Shown here: in pieces, positions 52,222 to 61,293 of the stretch | How the letters are laid out: every line of letters starts with the position of its first letter | Position numbering within the stretch: the stretch's first letter is position 1 | Assembly: GCF_038019025.1 (NCBI RefSeq) | Contig: NZ_CP150496.1 | Span: 337,501-401,500 of the forward strand | Length of the DNA: 64,000 nt | Source: Polaribacter marinaquae | GTDB lineage: Bacteria > Bacteroidota > Bacteroidia > Flavobacteriales > Flavobacteriaceae | Reading direction: 5' to 3' | Program-made: the position numbers and the translations under genes | The notes under the pieces: generated by a model | The model's input: the letters and a program-made list of their open reading frames with translations, nothing else | Told to the model about the DNA's origin: nothing | The model's database searches: none

Positions 52222-52944
52222 ATGAAAAAACACATTCCTAACTTACTAACATTAGGTAATTTATTTTGCGGAACAATTGCAACCATTTTAGCTGTTAATA
52301 ATAATTTTGTATTTGCAGGTTTATTCGTGGTTTTAGGTATCTTTTTTGATTTTTTTGATGGTTTTGCTGCTCGTTTATTAAACGTTTCTGGAGAATTGGG
52401 AAAACAATTAGATTCTTTAGCAGATATGGTAACTAGTGGTGTTGTGCCAGGAATTATAATGTTTAAGTTGATAGGAGACAAGGTAATTGGTTCAGATACA
52501 TTTACTGATGAATTTAACTTACCAACTATAATTCCGTTTGTAGGATTGATACTAACTTTAGGCGCATGCTACAGATTAGCAAAATTTAATATTGATACAA
52601 GACAATCTGAATCTTTTATAGGATTACCAACACCTGCAATGAGTTTATTTGTAATTTCATTACCATTAATTTTAGAATATTCAGATCTAGAATTTGTAAA
52701 TGATCTTATTAGAAATAATTATTTCTTAATAACGATTACACTTTTATTAACCTATTTAATGAATGCAGAACTACCTTTGTTTTCTTTGAAATTTAAAAAT
52801 TATGCAATCAAAAATAATATCGTTAAATATTTATTTTTATTAATATCAATTATAATGATTATCAGTTTACAATATTTATCGATTCCTTTAATAATAACAA
52901 TTTATGTATTATTATCGCTCATATCAAATTCTAAAAAAGCGTAA
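52222..52944 (+). CDS. pssA: CDP-diacylglycerol-serine O-phosphatidyltransferase
   Basis: Makes phosphatidylserine, precursor of phosphatidylethanolamine, at the inner membrane. 240 residues and about 7 membrane helices. The CDP-alcohol phosphotransferase motif D-G-x2-A-R-x8-G-x3-D-x3-D is exact: DGFAARLLNVSGELGKQLDS then LAD near 50-72. Length fits the Gram-positive/Bacteroidetes type II PssA. It is monocistronic, closed by a bidirectional terminator. Confidence 0.95.
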   Translation: MKKHIPNLLTLGNLFCGTIATILAVNNNFVFAGLFVVLGIFFDFFDGFAARLLNVSGELGKQLDSLADMVTSGVVPGIIMFKLIGDKVIGSDTFTDEFNLPTIIPFVGLILTLGACYRLAKFNIDTRQSESFIGLPTPAMSLFVISLPLILEYSDLEFVNDLIRNNYFLITITLLLTYLMNAELPLFSLKFKNYAIKNNIVKYLFLLISIIMIISLQYLSIPLIITIYVLLSLISNSKKA

Positions 52945-52945
52945 A

Positions 52946-52982
52946 TAAAAAAAGCATCAATTTTAAATTGATGCTTTTTTTT
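52946..52982. terminator. Bidirectional terminator between pssA and lptB
   Basis: AAAAAAAGCATCAAT and ATTGATGCTTTTTTT flank a short loop, with an A-run and a T-run on the two sides, serving the convergent genes. Confidence 0.88.
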
Positions 52983-52999
52983 GTAGAATAAGGTTTGTC

Positions 53000-53737
53000 T
53001 TAAAATACTTTACGTTTTTTAAGCTCAAAATCTTTACCTAAATATACTTTTCTTACCATTTCATCAGCAGCAAGTTCTTCTGGTGTACCTTCTTTAAGAA
53101 TACTTCCGTTGTACATTAAATACGTTTTATCTGTAATAGCTAAAGTTGCTTGTACATCATGATCTGTAATTAAAATACCAATATTTCTGTCTTTTAAATG
53201 CGCTACAATACTTTGTATATCTTCTACAGCAATAGGATCTACACCTGCAAAAGGTTCATCTAAAAGAATAAAGTTAGGGTCTGAAGCTAAACATCGAGCA
53301 ATTTCTGTTCTTCTTCTTTCTCCACCAGATAATAAATCACCTCTGTTTTTACGAACATGACCAATATTAAATTCTTCTATTAAAGATTCTAATTTTATCT
53401 TTTGTTCTTTTTTAGAACGTCCTGTAAATTGTAAAACAGACATAATGTTGTCTTCTACAGAAAGTTTTCTAAAAACAGAAGCTTCTTGTGCTAAATATCC
53501 AATCCCTTTTTGCGCACGTTTGTACATGGCATCTTGGGTTATTTCTTCATCATTTAAAAATATTTTACCAGCATTTGGTTTAATCATACCAACAATCATG
53601 TAAAAAGAAGTAGTTTTACCAGCACCGTTTGGTCCTAATAAACCTATAATTTCTCCTTGTTGTACTTCTAAAGAAATACCTTTTACAACTTTTCTACTTC
53701 CGTAGATTTTCTGAATGTTATCTGCTCTTAAAATCAT
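53000..53737 (-). CDS. lptB: LPS export ABC transporter ATPase
   Basis: ATPase of the LptB2FG complex that extracts LPS from the inner membrane. 245 residues: Walker A GPNGAGKTT near 35, Q-loop region LAQEASVFRKLSV, signature LSGGERRRTEIARCL, Walker B FILLDEPFAGVDP, and switch ITDHDV. The LptB-specific sequence around AQEASVFR identifies it. It is the last gene of the kdsD-tatC-CMD-lptB run, although a 77-base gap with a hairpin precedes it. Confidence 0.94.
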   Translation of the reverse strand: MILRADNIQKIYGSRKVVKGISLEVQQGEIIGLLGPNGAGKTTSFYMIVGMIKPNAGKIFLNDEEITQDAMYKRAQKGIGYLAQEASVFRKLSVEDNIMSVLQFTGRSKKEQKIKLESLIEEFNIGHVRKNRGDLLSGGERRRTEIARCLASDPNFILLDEPFAGVDPIAVEDIQSIVAHLKDRNIGILITDHDVQATLAITDKTYLMYNGSILKEGTPEELAADEMVRKVYLGKDFELKKRKVF

Positions 53738-53767
53738 ATTTTAAATATGTAGTTTTTGGGTTTGTTA

Positions 53768-53788
53768 AAAGTAGTAAAAAACTACTTT
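53768..53788 (-). other. Hairpin in the gap before lptB
   Basis: AAAGTAGT and ACTACTTT are perfect 8-base arms around five bases; on the minus strand TTTT follows. It could be a weak terminator or processing site between the CMD gene and lptB. Confidence 0.35.
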
Positions 53789-53814
53789 GCTATTCTTAAA
53801 GGTATCTTAAACAG

Positions 53815-54162
53815 TTACTCTTTTTCATCTAACATTTCCCAATATTCTACTGCTTTTCTTAAGTGAGGTATAACAATTGTACCACCAACTAAATTGGCAA
53901 TAGACATTGTTTCCATCATTTCTTCTGTTGTTACTCCGCTTTCTTTAGCCGATTCTAAATGATATTGAATACAATCATCACATCTTAAAACTGCAGAAGC
54001 AACTAAACCTAATAGTTCTTTTGTTTTTACTGGTAAATGCCCTTCTTTAAAAGCATTTGTATCTAAATTAAAAATTCTTTTAATTACTTTATTATCAGAA
54101 TCTAAAATTTTCTTGTTCATTTTAGAACGGTAGTCGTTAAATTCTTGGACTTTTTTGTGCAT
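53815..54162 (-). CDS. Carboxymuconolactone decarboxylase/AhpD-like protein
   Basis: 115 residues, all-helical AhpD-like fold. The redox CxxC is LRCDDCIQYHLESA near 70-83, with His nearby as in AhpD peroxidases; TTEEMMETMSIANLVGG is the usual next helix. The catalytic role (peroxidase or other) is not certain. The start overlaps the end of tatC by 26 bases. Confidence 0.88.
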   Translation of the reverse strand: MHKKVQEFNDYRSKMNKKILDSDNKVIKRIFNLDTNAFKEGHLPVKTKELLGLVASAVLRCDDCIQYHLESAKESGVTTEEMMETMSIANLVGGTIVIPHLRKAVEYWEMLDEKE

Positions 54163-54964
54163 CTTTTAATTGTTTTTTGATCACCATTTTTGAAACTTTG
54201 ATACTTATTTCATATAAAATAAGTATCGGAATTGCTACAATAACTTGACTAGCAATATCTGGAGGCGTAATAATAGCTGCTAATATTAGTACAACTACTA
54301 ACGCATGTTTTCTGTATTTTTTTAAAAATTCTGGAGTTACCAATCCTATTTTAGTTAAAAAATAAATTAGAACAGGTAATTCGAATAAAATTGAAATTCC
54401 CAATAACATATTAGTTACCAAACCAATATGAGAATCCATTGTAAAATTATTCTGAATTAAATCTGTAATTTGATAATTGTACAAGAAATGAATTGAAATA
54501 GGCGCAATTACATAAAAGCTAAATGCGATTCCGCAGAAAAATAAAAAAGAAGCTATAAAAATAAAACCTCTCGAGTTTTTAATTTCTCTTTCTGTTAATC
54601 CTGGTGCAATAAAACGCCATAATTCCCATAATAAATAAGGAAATGCAAGTATTATTCCTAAAATTAATGAAGACCAAATAGCATTCATTAATTGTTGTGT
54701 TGGTTTTAAACTGATTAAATTATCATTAAATTTTACGTTACAAAAAGTGCTATCTAATCCTAAGAAATTAAAAAAGTCACAAAAAACCTGATAGGTTATA
54801 AAATCTGGTTTTCTATGCGCTAGTAAAAAGTATTCGTAGACTTCTTTCTGAAAAATGAATAATAAAATTCCGATAATAAATATTGCTGATGCACTTCTTA
54901 CCAAATGCCACCTTAATTCTTCTAAATGTCCTAGAAAAGACATTTCTTTTTGTTCTTCTGCCAT
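54137..54964 (-). CDS. tatC: Sec-independent protein translocase TatC
   Basis: Twin-arginine signal receptor in the inner membrane. 275 residues with six helices. MSFLGHLEELRWHLVRS is the conserved N-terminal region with the functional Glu, and LWRFIAPGLTEREIKNSRGF the first cytoplasmic loop. A longer first periplasmic loop than in E. coli holds two Cys. No tatA gene lies nearby. It overlaps kdsD by 1 base and the CMD gene by 26 bases. Confidence 0.95.
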   Translation of the reverse strand: MAEEQKEMSFLGHLEELRWHLVRSASAIFIIGILLFIFQKEVYEYFLLAHRKPDFITYQVFCDFFNFLGLDSTFCNVKFNDNLISLKPTQQLMNAIWSSLILGIILAFPYLLWELWRFIAPGLTEREIKNSRGFIFIASFLFFCGIAFSFYVIAPISIHFLYNYQITDLIQNNFTMDSHIGLVTNMLLGISILFELPVLIYFLTKIGLVTPEFLKKYRKHALVVVLILAAIITPPDIASQVIVAIPILILYEISIKVSKMVIKKQLKDAQKSPRI

Positions 54965-55932
54965 TAGAAAATTCCTTCTTTAATTAAATCATGTAAATGT
55001 ACAACACCAACATATTCATTTTTATCGTTTATTACTAAAATTTGAGTAATACTATTGTTTTCTAACTTATCTAAAGCCTCGATAGCCATTGCGTTTTCTA
55101 AGACAGTTTTTGGGTTTTTACCCATAATGTCTTTTGCCGTAAAATGGTTTATGTCTGTTGTTTTGCTAAGCATTCTTCTAATATCGCCATCAGTAATAAT
55201 ACCTACCAACGTTTCGTTTTCTAAAACAGCTGTAACACCTAATCTTTTTTCTGATATTTCTACAATAACTTTTGCAATAGAATCTGTGCTATTCACTTTA
55301 GGAACCTGATTATTTGCAATTAAGTCAGAAACTCTTAGGTATAAACGTTTACCCAAAGCACCTCCTGGATGATATTTAGCAAAATCTTTGCTAGAAAAAC
55401 CTCTTAAATCTTGCAAGCACATAGCTAATGCATCTCCCATAACTAATTGTGCTGTTGTGCTAGTTGTTGGCGCCAAATTATTTGTACAAGCTTCTTTTTC
55501 TACAAAAGTATTTAAAGGGAAATCGGCATTTTTACCTAAAAAGGAATCAACGTTACCTGTTATAGCAATAATTTTATTACCATAATTTTTAATTAACGGA
55601 ACCAATACTTTAATTTCTGGAGTATTACCACTTTTAGACAAACAAATAACTACATCATTTTCTTGTACGTTTCCTAAATCTCCATGAATTGCATCTGCTG
55701 CATGCATAAATATTGCAGGTGTACCTGTAGAGTTAAAAGTTGCTACAATTTTGTTTGCAATATTTGCGCTTTTGCCAATTCCTGTAATTATGACCCTTCC
55801 GTTTGCATTTAATATAAAATTAACGGCATTTTCGAAGTTATCATCTAATAAATTTGCTAAATTCGCAATTGCACTACTTTCCAATAAGATAGTTTCTTTT
55901 GCGGTTTGTAGTATTGGATTAATTTTTTTCAA
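54964..55932 (-). CDS. kdsD: D-arabinose 5-phosphate isomerase, KpsF/GutQ family
   Basis: Makes arabinose 5-phosphate for Kdo synthesis. 322 residues: a SIS domain (about 35-180) with VIITGIGKSANIANKIVATFNS and CLSKSGNTPEIK, and a C-terminal CBS pair (about 205-322) including IITDGDIRRML. The family also includes GutQ enzymes; proximity to lptB favours an LPS role. First gene behind a consensus promoter. Confidence 0.93.
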   Translation of the reverse strand: MKKINPILQTAKETILLESSAIANLANLLDDNFENAVNFILNANGRVIITGIGKSANIANKIVATFNSTGTPAIFMHAADAIHGDLGNVQENDVVICLSKSGNTPEIKVLVPLIKNYGNKIIAITGNVDSFLGKNADFPLNTFVEKEACTNNLAPTTSTTAQLVMGDALAMCLQDLRGFSSKDFAKYHPGGALGKRLYLRVSDLIANNQVPKVNSTDSIAKVIVEISEKRLGVTAVLENETLVGIITDGDIRRMLSKTTDINHFTAKDIMGKNPKTVLENAMAIEALDKLENNSITQILVINDKNEYVGVVHLHDLIKEGIF

Positions 55933-55963
55933 TAGTTTTGTATTTTATTAAAACAAAAAAAAG

Positions 55964-55981
55964 TTATATCTTTAGATATAA
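55964..55981. promoter_or_regulatory. 18-bp inverted repeat in the kdsD leader, candidate operator
   Basis: TTATATCT and AGATATAA, perfect 8-base arms around TT, located just downstream of the expected transcription start of the kdsD promoter. A repressor bound there could block the promoter; this is inference. Confidence 0.38.
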
Positions 55982-55989
55982 GAAACAGG

Positions 55990-56019
55990 CAAATTTACTA
56001 CAAAAAATAGTTTCATCAA
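55990..56019 (-). promoter_or_regulatory. Perfect-consensus promoter of the kdsD-tatC-CMD-lptB run
   Basis: On the minus strand TTG (complement of 56017-56019), a 19-base spacer and TAAATTTG (complement of 55990-55997) match TTG-N19-TAnnTTTG exactly. The kdsD ATG is 57 bases downstream. Confidence 0.65.
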
Positions 56020-56070
56020 ACTATATAAAGGTTTGTATTTTGTTTTTAACGTTAAACGAATATTTTATAA

Positions 56071-58254
56071 ATGGATTTACATAGCCCTCTAAAAAAGTTC
56101 TTTGGATTCAATAAATTTAAAGGCTTACAAGAGCAAGTTGTTAATAGTATTGTAAATGGTAATAATACTTTTGTTATTATGCCAACAGGAGGTGGTAAAT
56201 CTCTATGTTATCAGCTACCTGCATTAATGCAAGAAGGTACAGCAATTGTAGTTTCTCCGTTAATTGCTTTAATGAAAAATCAAGTAGATGCCATTAGAGG
56301 TATTTCAGAAAATAATGGTGTTGCCCATGTATTAAATTCTTCTCTTAACAAAACAGAAATTGCAAAAGTTAAAGAAGATATTTCTAACGGAGTTACAAAA
56401 CTTTTATACGTAGCACCAGAATCTTTAATTAAAGAAGAATATGTTTTATTCTTAAGAACTCAAAAAATTTCTTTTGTAGCAATAGACGAAGCGCATTGTA
56501 TTTCTGAATGGGGACATGATTTTAGACCTGAATACAGAAATTTAAAACACATAATTAAAGCTATAGATAATGTACCTGTTATTTGTTTAACTGCTACAGC
56601 TACAGAAAAAGTACAAGAAGACATTTTAAAAACTTTGGGTATAACAGATGCCAATAGATTTAAAGCTTCTTTTAATAGACCAAACTTGTTTTACGAGGTT
56701 AGGCCAAAAACCAAAGAAGTAGAAAAAGATATCATTCGTTTTGTAAAACAAAGAATTGGTAAATCTGGTATTATATATTGTTTAAGTAGAAAAAAGGTAG
56801 AAGAAGTAGCTCAAATATTGCAAGTTAATGGTTTAAATGCTGTTCCTTATCATGCTGGTTTAGATGCAAAAACAAGAGCAAAACATCAAGATATGTTTTT
56901 GATGGAAGATTGTGATATTGTGGTTGCTACCATAGCTTTTGGAATGGGAATTGATAAGCCAGATGTTCGATTTGTTATACACCACGATATTCCTAAAAGT
57001 TTAGAAAGCTATTACCAAGAAACTGGTAGAGCAGGTAGAGATGATGGCGAAGGTTATTGTTTGGCCTTTTATTCTTATAAAGACATAGAAAAGTTAGAAA
57101 AATTTATGTCTAGTAAACCAGTAGCAGAACAAGAAATTGGTCATGCTTTGTTACAAGAAGTTGTAGGTTATGCCGAAACTTCTATGAATAGACGTAAATA
57201 TTTATTGCATTATTTTGGTGAAGATTTTGATGAAATAAACGGTGAAGGAGCCGATATGGATGATAATTCTAGAAATCAGAAGAAAAAACACGAAGCAAAA
57301 GAAGATGTAATTAAACTGTTATCTGTTGTTAAAAATACAATGCAAAAATATAAATCTAAAGAAGTTGTAAATACTTTAATAGGTAAAGAAAATGCATTAT
57401 TAACTTCTCATAAAACACATTTACAACCATTTTTTGGAATTGGTAAAGAGAAAAAAGCAGCTTATTGGATGGCTTTGGTTAGACAAGTTTTAGTTGTAAA
57501 CTTTATAAAAAAAGAAATAGAACAATACGGAGTCGTAAAATTAACTAAAGAAGGAGAAAGTTTTTTAGAAAAACCAGTTTCTTTTATGATGACAGAAGAT
57601 CATTCATATTCTGAAGAAAATGACAATACAATAATTACAAATGCTAAGTCTGCTGGTGCAGCAACAGATGCTACATTGGTTAAACTCCTAAAAGATTTAC
57701 GTAAAAAAGTAGCTAATAAACAAGGTGTTCCTCCGTTTGCTGTTTTTCAAGATCCGTCATTAGATGACATGGCTCTAAAATATCCTATTAATTTAGAAGA
57801 ACTTTCTACAGTTCATGGAGTAGGAGAAGGTAAAGCAAGAAAATTTGGTAAAGACTTTGTAGCATTAATTTCTAATTATGTTACAGAAAATGAAATTTTA
57901 AGACCAGACGATTTAATTGTAAAAAGTACTGGTACAAATTCTGGAATAAAGTTATATATCATTCAGAATACAGATAGAAAACTTCCTTTAGAAGACATTT
58001 CGAAATCGAAAGGTTTAGAAATGACTGAACTAATTAAAGAAATGGAAGCAATTATTTTTTCAGGTACAAAACTAGATATTAATTATGCTTTGGATGATGT
58101 TTTAGATGAAGACCAACAAGAAGAAATCTATGATTATTTCATGGAAGCAGAAACCGATAAAATACAAGAAGCTTTAGATGAATTTGATGGTGACTATGAT
58201 GAGGATGAATTACGTTTAATGCGTATTAAATTTATAAATGAAGTAGGTAATTAA
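56071..58254 (+). CDS. recQ: ATP-dependent DNA helicase RecQ
   Basis: 3'-5' helicase in recombination and replication repair, 727 residues. The helicase core has Walker A PTGGGKSLCYQLPAL near 40, the DEAH box AIDEAHCISEWGHDFRPEY, VICLTATAT, and motif VI QETGRAGRDD. A RQC/winged-helix region follows (about 400-520), then an HRDC domain (about 540-620, PPFAVFQDPSLDDMA). The C-terminal 100 residues are acidic. The zinc-binding Cys cluster of E. coli RecQ is not obvious here. Divergent from kdsD. Confidence 0.95.
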   Translation: MDLHSPLKKFFGFNKFKGLQEQVVNSIVNGNNTFVIMPTGGGKSLCYQLPALMQEGTAIVVSPLIALMKNQVDAIRGISENNGVAHVLNSSLNKTEIAKVKEDISNGVTKLLYVAPESLIKEEYVLFLRTQKISFVAIDEAHCISEWGHDFRPEYRNLKHIIKAIDNVPVICLTATATEKVQEDILKTLGITDANRFKASFNRPNLFYEVRPKTKEVEKDIIRFVKQRIGKSGIIYCLSRKKVEEVAQILQVNGLNAVPYHAGLDAKTRAKHQDMFLMEDCDIVVATIAFGMGIDKPDVRFVIHHDIPKSLESYYQETGRAGRDDGEGYCLAFYSYKDIEKLEKFMSSKPVAEQEIGHALLQEVVGYAETSMNRRKYLLHYFGEDFDEINGEGADMDDNSRNQKKKHEAKEDVIKLLSVVKNTMQKYKSKEVVNTLIGKENALLTSHKTHLQPFFGIGKEKKAAYWMALVRQVLVVNFIKKEIEQYGVVKLTKEGESFLEKPVSFMMTEDHSYSEENDNTIITNAKSAGAATDATLVKLLKDLRKKVANKQGVPPFAVFQDPSLDDMALKYPINLEELSTVHGVGEGKARKFGKDFVALISNYVTENEILRPDDLIVKSTGTNSGIKLYIIQNTDRKLPLEDISKSKGLEMTELIKEMEAIIFSGTKLDINYALDDVLDEDQQEEIYDYFMEAETDKIQEALDEFDGDYDEDELRLMRIKFINEVGN

Positions 58255-58277
58255 CCAACTTTATTGCAATATTTTAA

Positions 58278-58320
58278 AGTCTATTTTTAAGAATTAATTT
58301 CTTTAAAATAGGCTTTTTTT
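58278..58320 (+). terminator. Rho-independent terminator of recQ
   Basis: AGTCTATTTTTAAGAA and TTCTTTAAAATAGGCT pair over 16 positions (one mismatch, one wobble) around TTAAT, followed by seven T. The T-run touches the stop codon of the convergent ZIP gene. Confidence 0.8.
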
Positions 58321-58996
58321 ATAGCGTAAAAATAGTAAGTAAGATTCCTAAAAGAATTGCTGTAAACTTTTGTATATTAAATTTATGATTTTCTGAACTT
58401 TCAAATAGAATAATAGTTGAAATGTGTAAGAAAATTCCGATTATTAAAGCAATAATTTCAGCATAATAATCTGTGAAAAAACCAATTTTATTTCCTATTA
58501 AAACTCCCAACGGACTCATTAATCCGAAGAAAAAAAGAAATCCAAAAATTGTTTTTTTACTGTACTTTGTATTTACTAAAAAGGTGGTAAGTACAATGGC
58601 AATTGGTATTTTATGCACTACAATTGCCCATAACAAATTATCATCAGAATGATTTATAGGCAAACCTTCGGAAAATGCATGTAAACATAAACTTAAAAAT
58701 AATAAGGTGGGAAACTTTTTGCCGTCTGTATGAATGTGAATATGACCATGTTCTGCTCCTTTAGAAAAAGATTCTAAAATCGATTGTAAAATTATTCCAA
58801 AAAGAATAATAATTCCTATTTTTTTAGGATCTGTAGTCGTTTCGTAAACTTCTGGCAACAAATGTAATATAGTTACAGAGAGCAAGTAAGAACCACTAAA
58901 AGCTAACAATAATCGAACTATTTTGGTACTTGGTTTTATTACAAAAACTAATAAAGAACCAATTAAAACAGAAGATATTAATAAGATGTTTATCAT
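58319..58996 (-). CDS. ZIP-family divalent metal transporter
   Basis: 225 residues with about seven or eight membrane helices. The metal-binding helix contains HAFSEGLPINHSDDN, and the later HKIPIAIVLTTFL segment is the second signature. A short His-rich loop (GAEHGHIHIHTDG) near 80-92 fits zinc or iron handling. Metal specificity cannot be told. It overlaps the upstream methyltransferase gene by 4 bases (ATGA), so the two are likely co-translated. Confidence 0.9.
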   Translation of the reverse strand: MINILLISSVLIGSLLVFVIKPSTKIVRLLLAFSGSYLLSVTILHLLPEVYETTTDPKKIGIIILFGIILQSILESFSKGAEHGHIHIHTDGKKFPTLLFLSLCLHAFSEGLPINHSDDNLLWAIVVHKIPIAIVLTTFLVNTKYSKKTIFGFLFFFGLMSPLGVLIGNKIGFFTDYYAEIIALIIGIFLHISTIILFESSENHKFNIQKFTAILLGILLTIFTL

Positions 58997-59718
58997 TTAG
59001 CTACAATAATTAATCTATTAGAATTATCAGCATCAAAATTATTTAAACTATAATCACCAAAAGTTTCAATAATTGTAAAACCAACAGCGTCTAAATAAGA
59101 AGTCATTTTTTCTAAATCTAAAAATTTCACTCTTTCTGTATAAGCGTGATTTTTACCATCAGCAACAAAAGAAATATGTTTTAAGATAAATCCGTTAACG
59201 ATTTCTCTTTTAATATCAAAAGTAATACCTTCTACTGTTTTAGTTTCTTGTGTAACTAAATTGGTTTTCACTTTATTTGCATTTAAAAAATCAAAAACAA
59301 AAAGGCCATTTTTAGTTAACGCACTTTTAATGTTTTTAAGAATTAAAATGTCTTGTTTATCATCATCAAAATAGCCAAAACTTGTAAAAAGATTAAAAAT
59401 AGCGTTATATGTATCGTCTAAATTAACACGCATATCGTGTACTTTAAAACTTAACGTATCATTTTCGAACTTTTTTGCGTACTTAATACTGTTTTCAGAT
59501 AAATCTGCTCCGGTTACTTTATAACCTAGAGAATTTAAATATACAGAATGCCTTCCTTTACCACACGGCATATCTAAAACAGTACTTTTCTTATCGATGT
59601 TTAAATAAGTAGTAATATTTTTAATAAATAGTTGTGCTTCAGAGTTATTTCTATCCTTGTAAAGAATGTGGTAATACTTTGTATTAAACCAATCTGTAAA
59701 CCAATCTTTTGTTTTCAT
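58993..59718 (-). CDS. Class I SAM-dependent methyltransferase
   Basis: 241 residues. Motif I VLDMPCGKGRHSVYLNSLG near 43, then VTGADLSENSIKYAKKF and a FNLFTSFGYFDDD motif (post-motif II), as in Methyltransf_25-type enzymes acting on small molecules. The substrate is unknown. It is translated from the same unit as the ZIP transporter. Confidence 0.88.
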   Translation of the reverse strand: MKTKDWFTDWFNTKYYHILYKDRNNSEAQLFIKNITTYLNIDKKSTVLDMPCGKGRHSVYLNSLGYKVTGADLSENSIKYAKKFENDTLSFKVHDMRVNLDDTYNAIFNLFTSFGYFDDDKQDILILKNIKSALTKNGLFVFDFLNANKVKTNLVTQETKTVEGITFDIKREIVNGFILKHISFVADGKNHAYTERVKFLDLEKMTSYLDAVGFTIIETFGDYSLNNFDADNSNRLIIVAK

Positions 59719-59880
59719 AAGTGCTTTGAGTCTGTAAAAGTAACTAAAACTTACATTCTGTAAAATGAAATTTTAACAAAGTATTTTAAATTAATATTAA
59801 AAGCTTAATAGTCTATTGTATAATTTAATTATTAATTTAAAACTTCCGTATTCTAATAACATCATTCTAACAATTAAATG

Positions 59881-59888
59881 TATTTTTG
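59881..59888 (+). promoter_or_regulatory. -7 promoter element of the THUMP methyltransferase gene
   Basis: TATTTTTG matches TAnnTTTG exactly, 17 bases before ATG 59906 and downstream of the alternative frame start at 59816, so it decides for the later start. Confidence 0.45.
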
Positions 59889-59905
59889 CATACAATTTTA
59901 CAAGT

Positions 59906-61087
59906 ATGAATAGAGATTTTAAAATGACAGCAACAACACTTTTTGGTTTAGAAGGTGTGTTGGCAGACGAACTTAAAAAATTAGGAGCACAAGATGTTAA
60001 AGAAGCAGTAAGAAGTGTTTCTTTTAGAGGAGATACAGGTTTTATGTACAAAGCTAATATCGCTCTAAGAACGGCTGTTAGAATTTTAAAGCCAATAAAA
60101 ACTTGTAAAATTTATGATGAAGAAGATTTATATGAAGCTATTCAAAAAATAAAATGGGAAAACTATTTAGATGCCGATGGTACTTTTGCAATTGGTGCTG
60201 TAGTAAATTCTAAAAATTTTACATCAAACTCTCATTATATCTCTTTAAAATCTAAAGATGCAATTGCAGATTATTTTCGTCATAAATATCATAAAAGACC
60301 AAATGTAGATTTAAAATACCCAGATGTTAAAGTACACGTTCACATTCAGAAAGATTGGTTAACTGTTTCTTTAGATTCATCCGGAGATTCTTTACATAAA
60401 AGAGGTTATAGAACCGCTACTAACATTGCACCAATTAATGAAGTTTTAGCAGCCGGAATGGTATTATTATCTGGTTATACTGGTGATGAGAACTTTATTG
60501 ATCCAATGTGTGGTTCTGGTACAATTTTAATAGAAGCAGCAATGATTGCCAATAATATTCCTGCAAATATTAACAGAAAACTCTTTGCTTTTGAGCATTG
60601 GAAAGATTATGATGAAGATTTGTACTTTACCATTCAAGATGCATTGTTAAAGAAAATAAGAAGTTCTCACTTTAAAATTATGGGCTTCGATAAAGCGCCA
60701 TCTGCGGTTCAAAAAGCAAAAGCAAATATAGAAAGTGCAAATTTAGATGAGTTTATAGGTGTACATCATGTGAACTTTTTTAATTCAACAAAAGAAGTTT
60801 TTGGTAACACAACAATTCTATTCAATCCGCCATATGGCGAAAGATTAAACATCGATACAGAAGAGTTTTACAAAAAAATTGGTGACACTTTAAAACACAA
60901 TTATCCTGGTTCTACGGCTTGGTTAATCACATCAGATACAGATGCTCTAAAATGTGTAGGTTTAAGAACCTCTAAGAGAATTGCTCTTAAAAACGGAGAT
61001 TTAGATTGTAAATTTGTAAAATACGAATTGTACGAAGGAACCCGTAAATTTAAAGAACGTAAACAAGAAGACACTTCTGAAGATTAA
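59906..61087 (+). CDS. THUMP-domain class I methyltransferase (RlmL-like, 23S rRNA m2G)
   Basis: 393 residues from ATG 59906. The THUMP RNA-binding domain occupies about 45-155. The methyltransferase domain starts at about 165 with NEVLAAGMVLLSG, FIDPMCGSGTILIEAAMIA (SAM motif I) and the catalytic FNPPYGERLN. This matches the N-terminal half of E. coli RlmKL; the RlmK half is absent, as is usual in Bacteroidetes. Possible alternative: a tRNA guanine methyltransferase of the Trm14 type. Monocistronic. Confidence 0.9.
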   Translation: MNRDFKMTATTLFGLEGVLADELKKLGAQDVKEAVRSVSFRGDTGFMYKANIALRTAVRILKPIKTCKIYDEEDLYEAIQKIKWENYLDADGTFAIGAVVNSKNFTSNSHYISLKSKDAIADYFRHKYHKRPNVDLKYPDVKVHVHIQKDWLTVSLDSSGDSLHKRGYRTATNIAPINEVLAAGMVLLSGYTGDENFIDPMCGSGTILIEAAMIANNIPANINRKLFAFEHWKDYDEDLYFTIQDALLKKIRSSHFKIMGFDKAPSAVQKAKANIESANLDEFIGVHHVNFFNSTKEVFGNTTILFNPPYGERLNIDTEEFYKKIGDTLKHNYPGSTAWLITSDTDALKCVGLRTSKRIALKNGDLDCKFVKYELYEGTRKFKERKQEDTSED

Positions 61088-61096
61088 TTTTTAGAA

Positions 61097-61175
61097 GCTA
61101 TTTCCTGCTTTTCGCACTCGCTTTTTTTCGAAACTCAAAAAGAGCTCAAACAAACGCTACAATCAGGGCTAAACA
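61097..61175 (+). repeat. Intergenic element, probable flavobacterial dispersed repeat unit
   Basis: The first half of the 206-base gap between the THUMP gene and priA holds a segment running GCTATTTCCTGC...CAATCAGGGCT. It contains CGCTTTTTTTCGAAACTC followed by AAAAAGAGCTC, with short internal inverted parts and higher GC than its surroundings. I recall very similar segments between genes in other Flavobacteriaceae, so a dispersed repeat is likely. Only one copy is seen here, so the call is from memory plus structure. The remainder of the gap holds nothing I can identify. Confidence 0.42.
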
Positions 61176-61293
61176 TATTAAACAGTAAAATTTAGAATTA
61201 AAAAAAGGAATTGCTTTCTTATTTTAGTTCTATTTTTTATTAGTTTTGATGCTATAGTAATAATTAAATTATAATTAGCGAATTCTAGATTCT

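Noticed and set aside
59816..59905. Upstream start for the THUMP methyltransferase.
   Set aside because: A -7 promoter element at 59881-59888 lies inside the extension, and the extra residues are not family-like.
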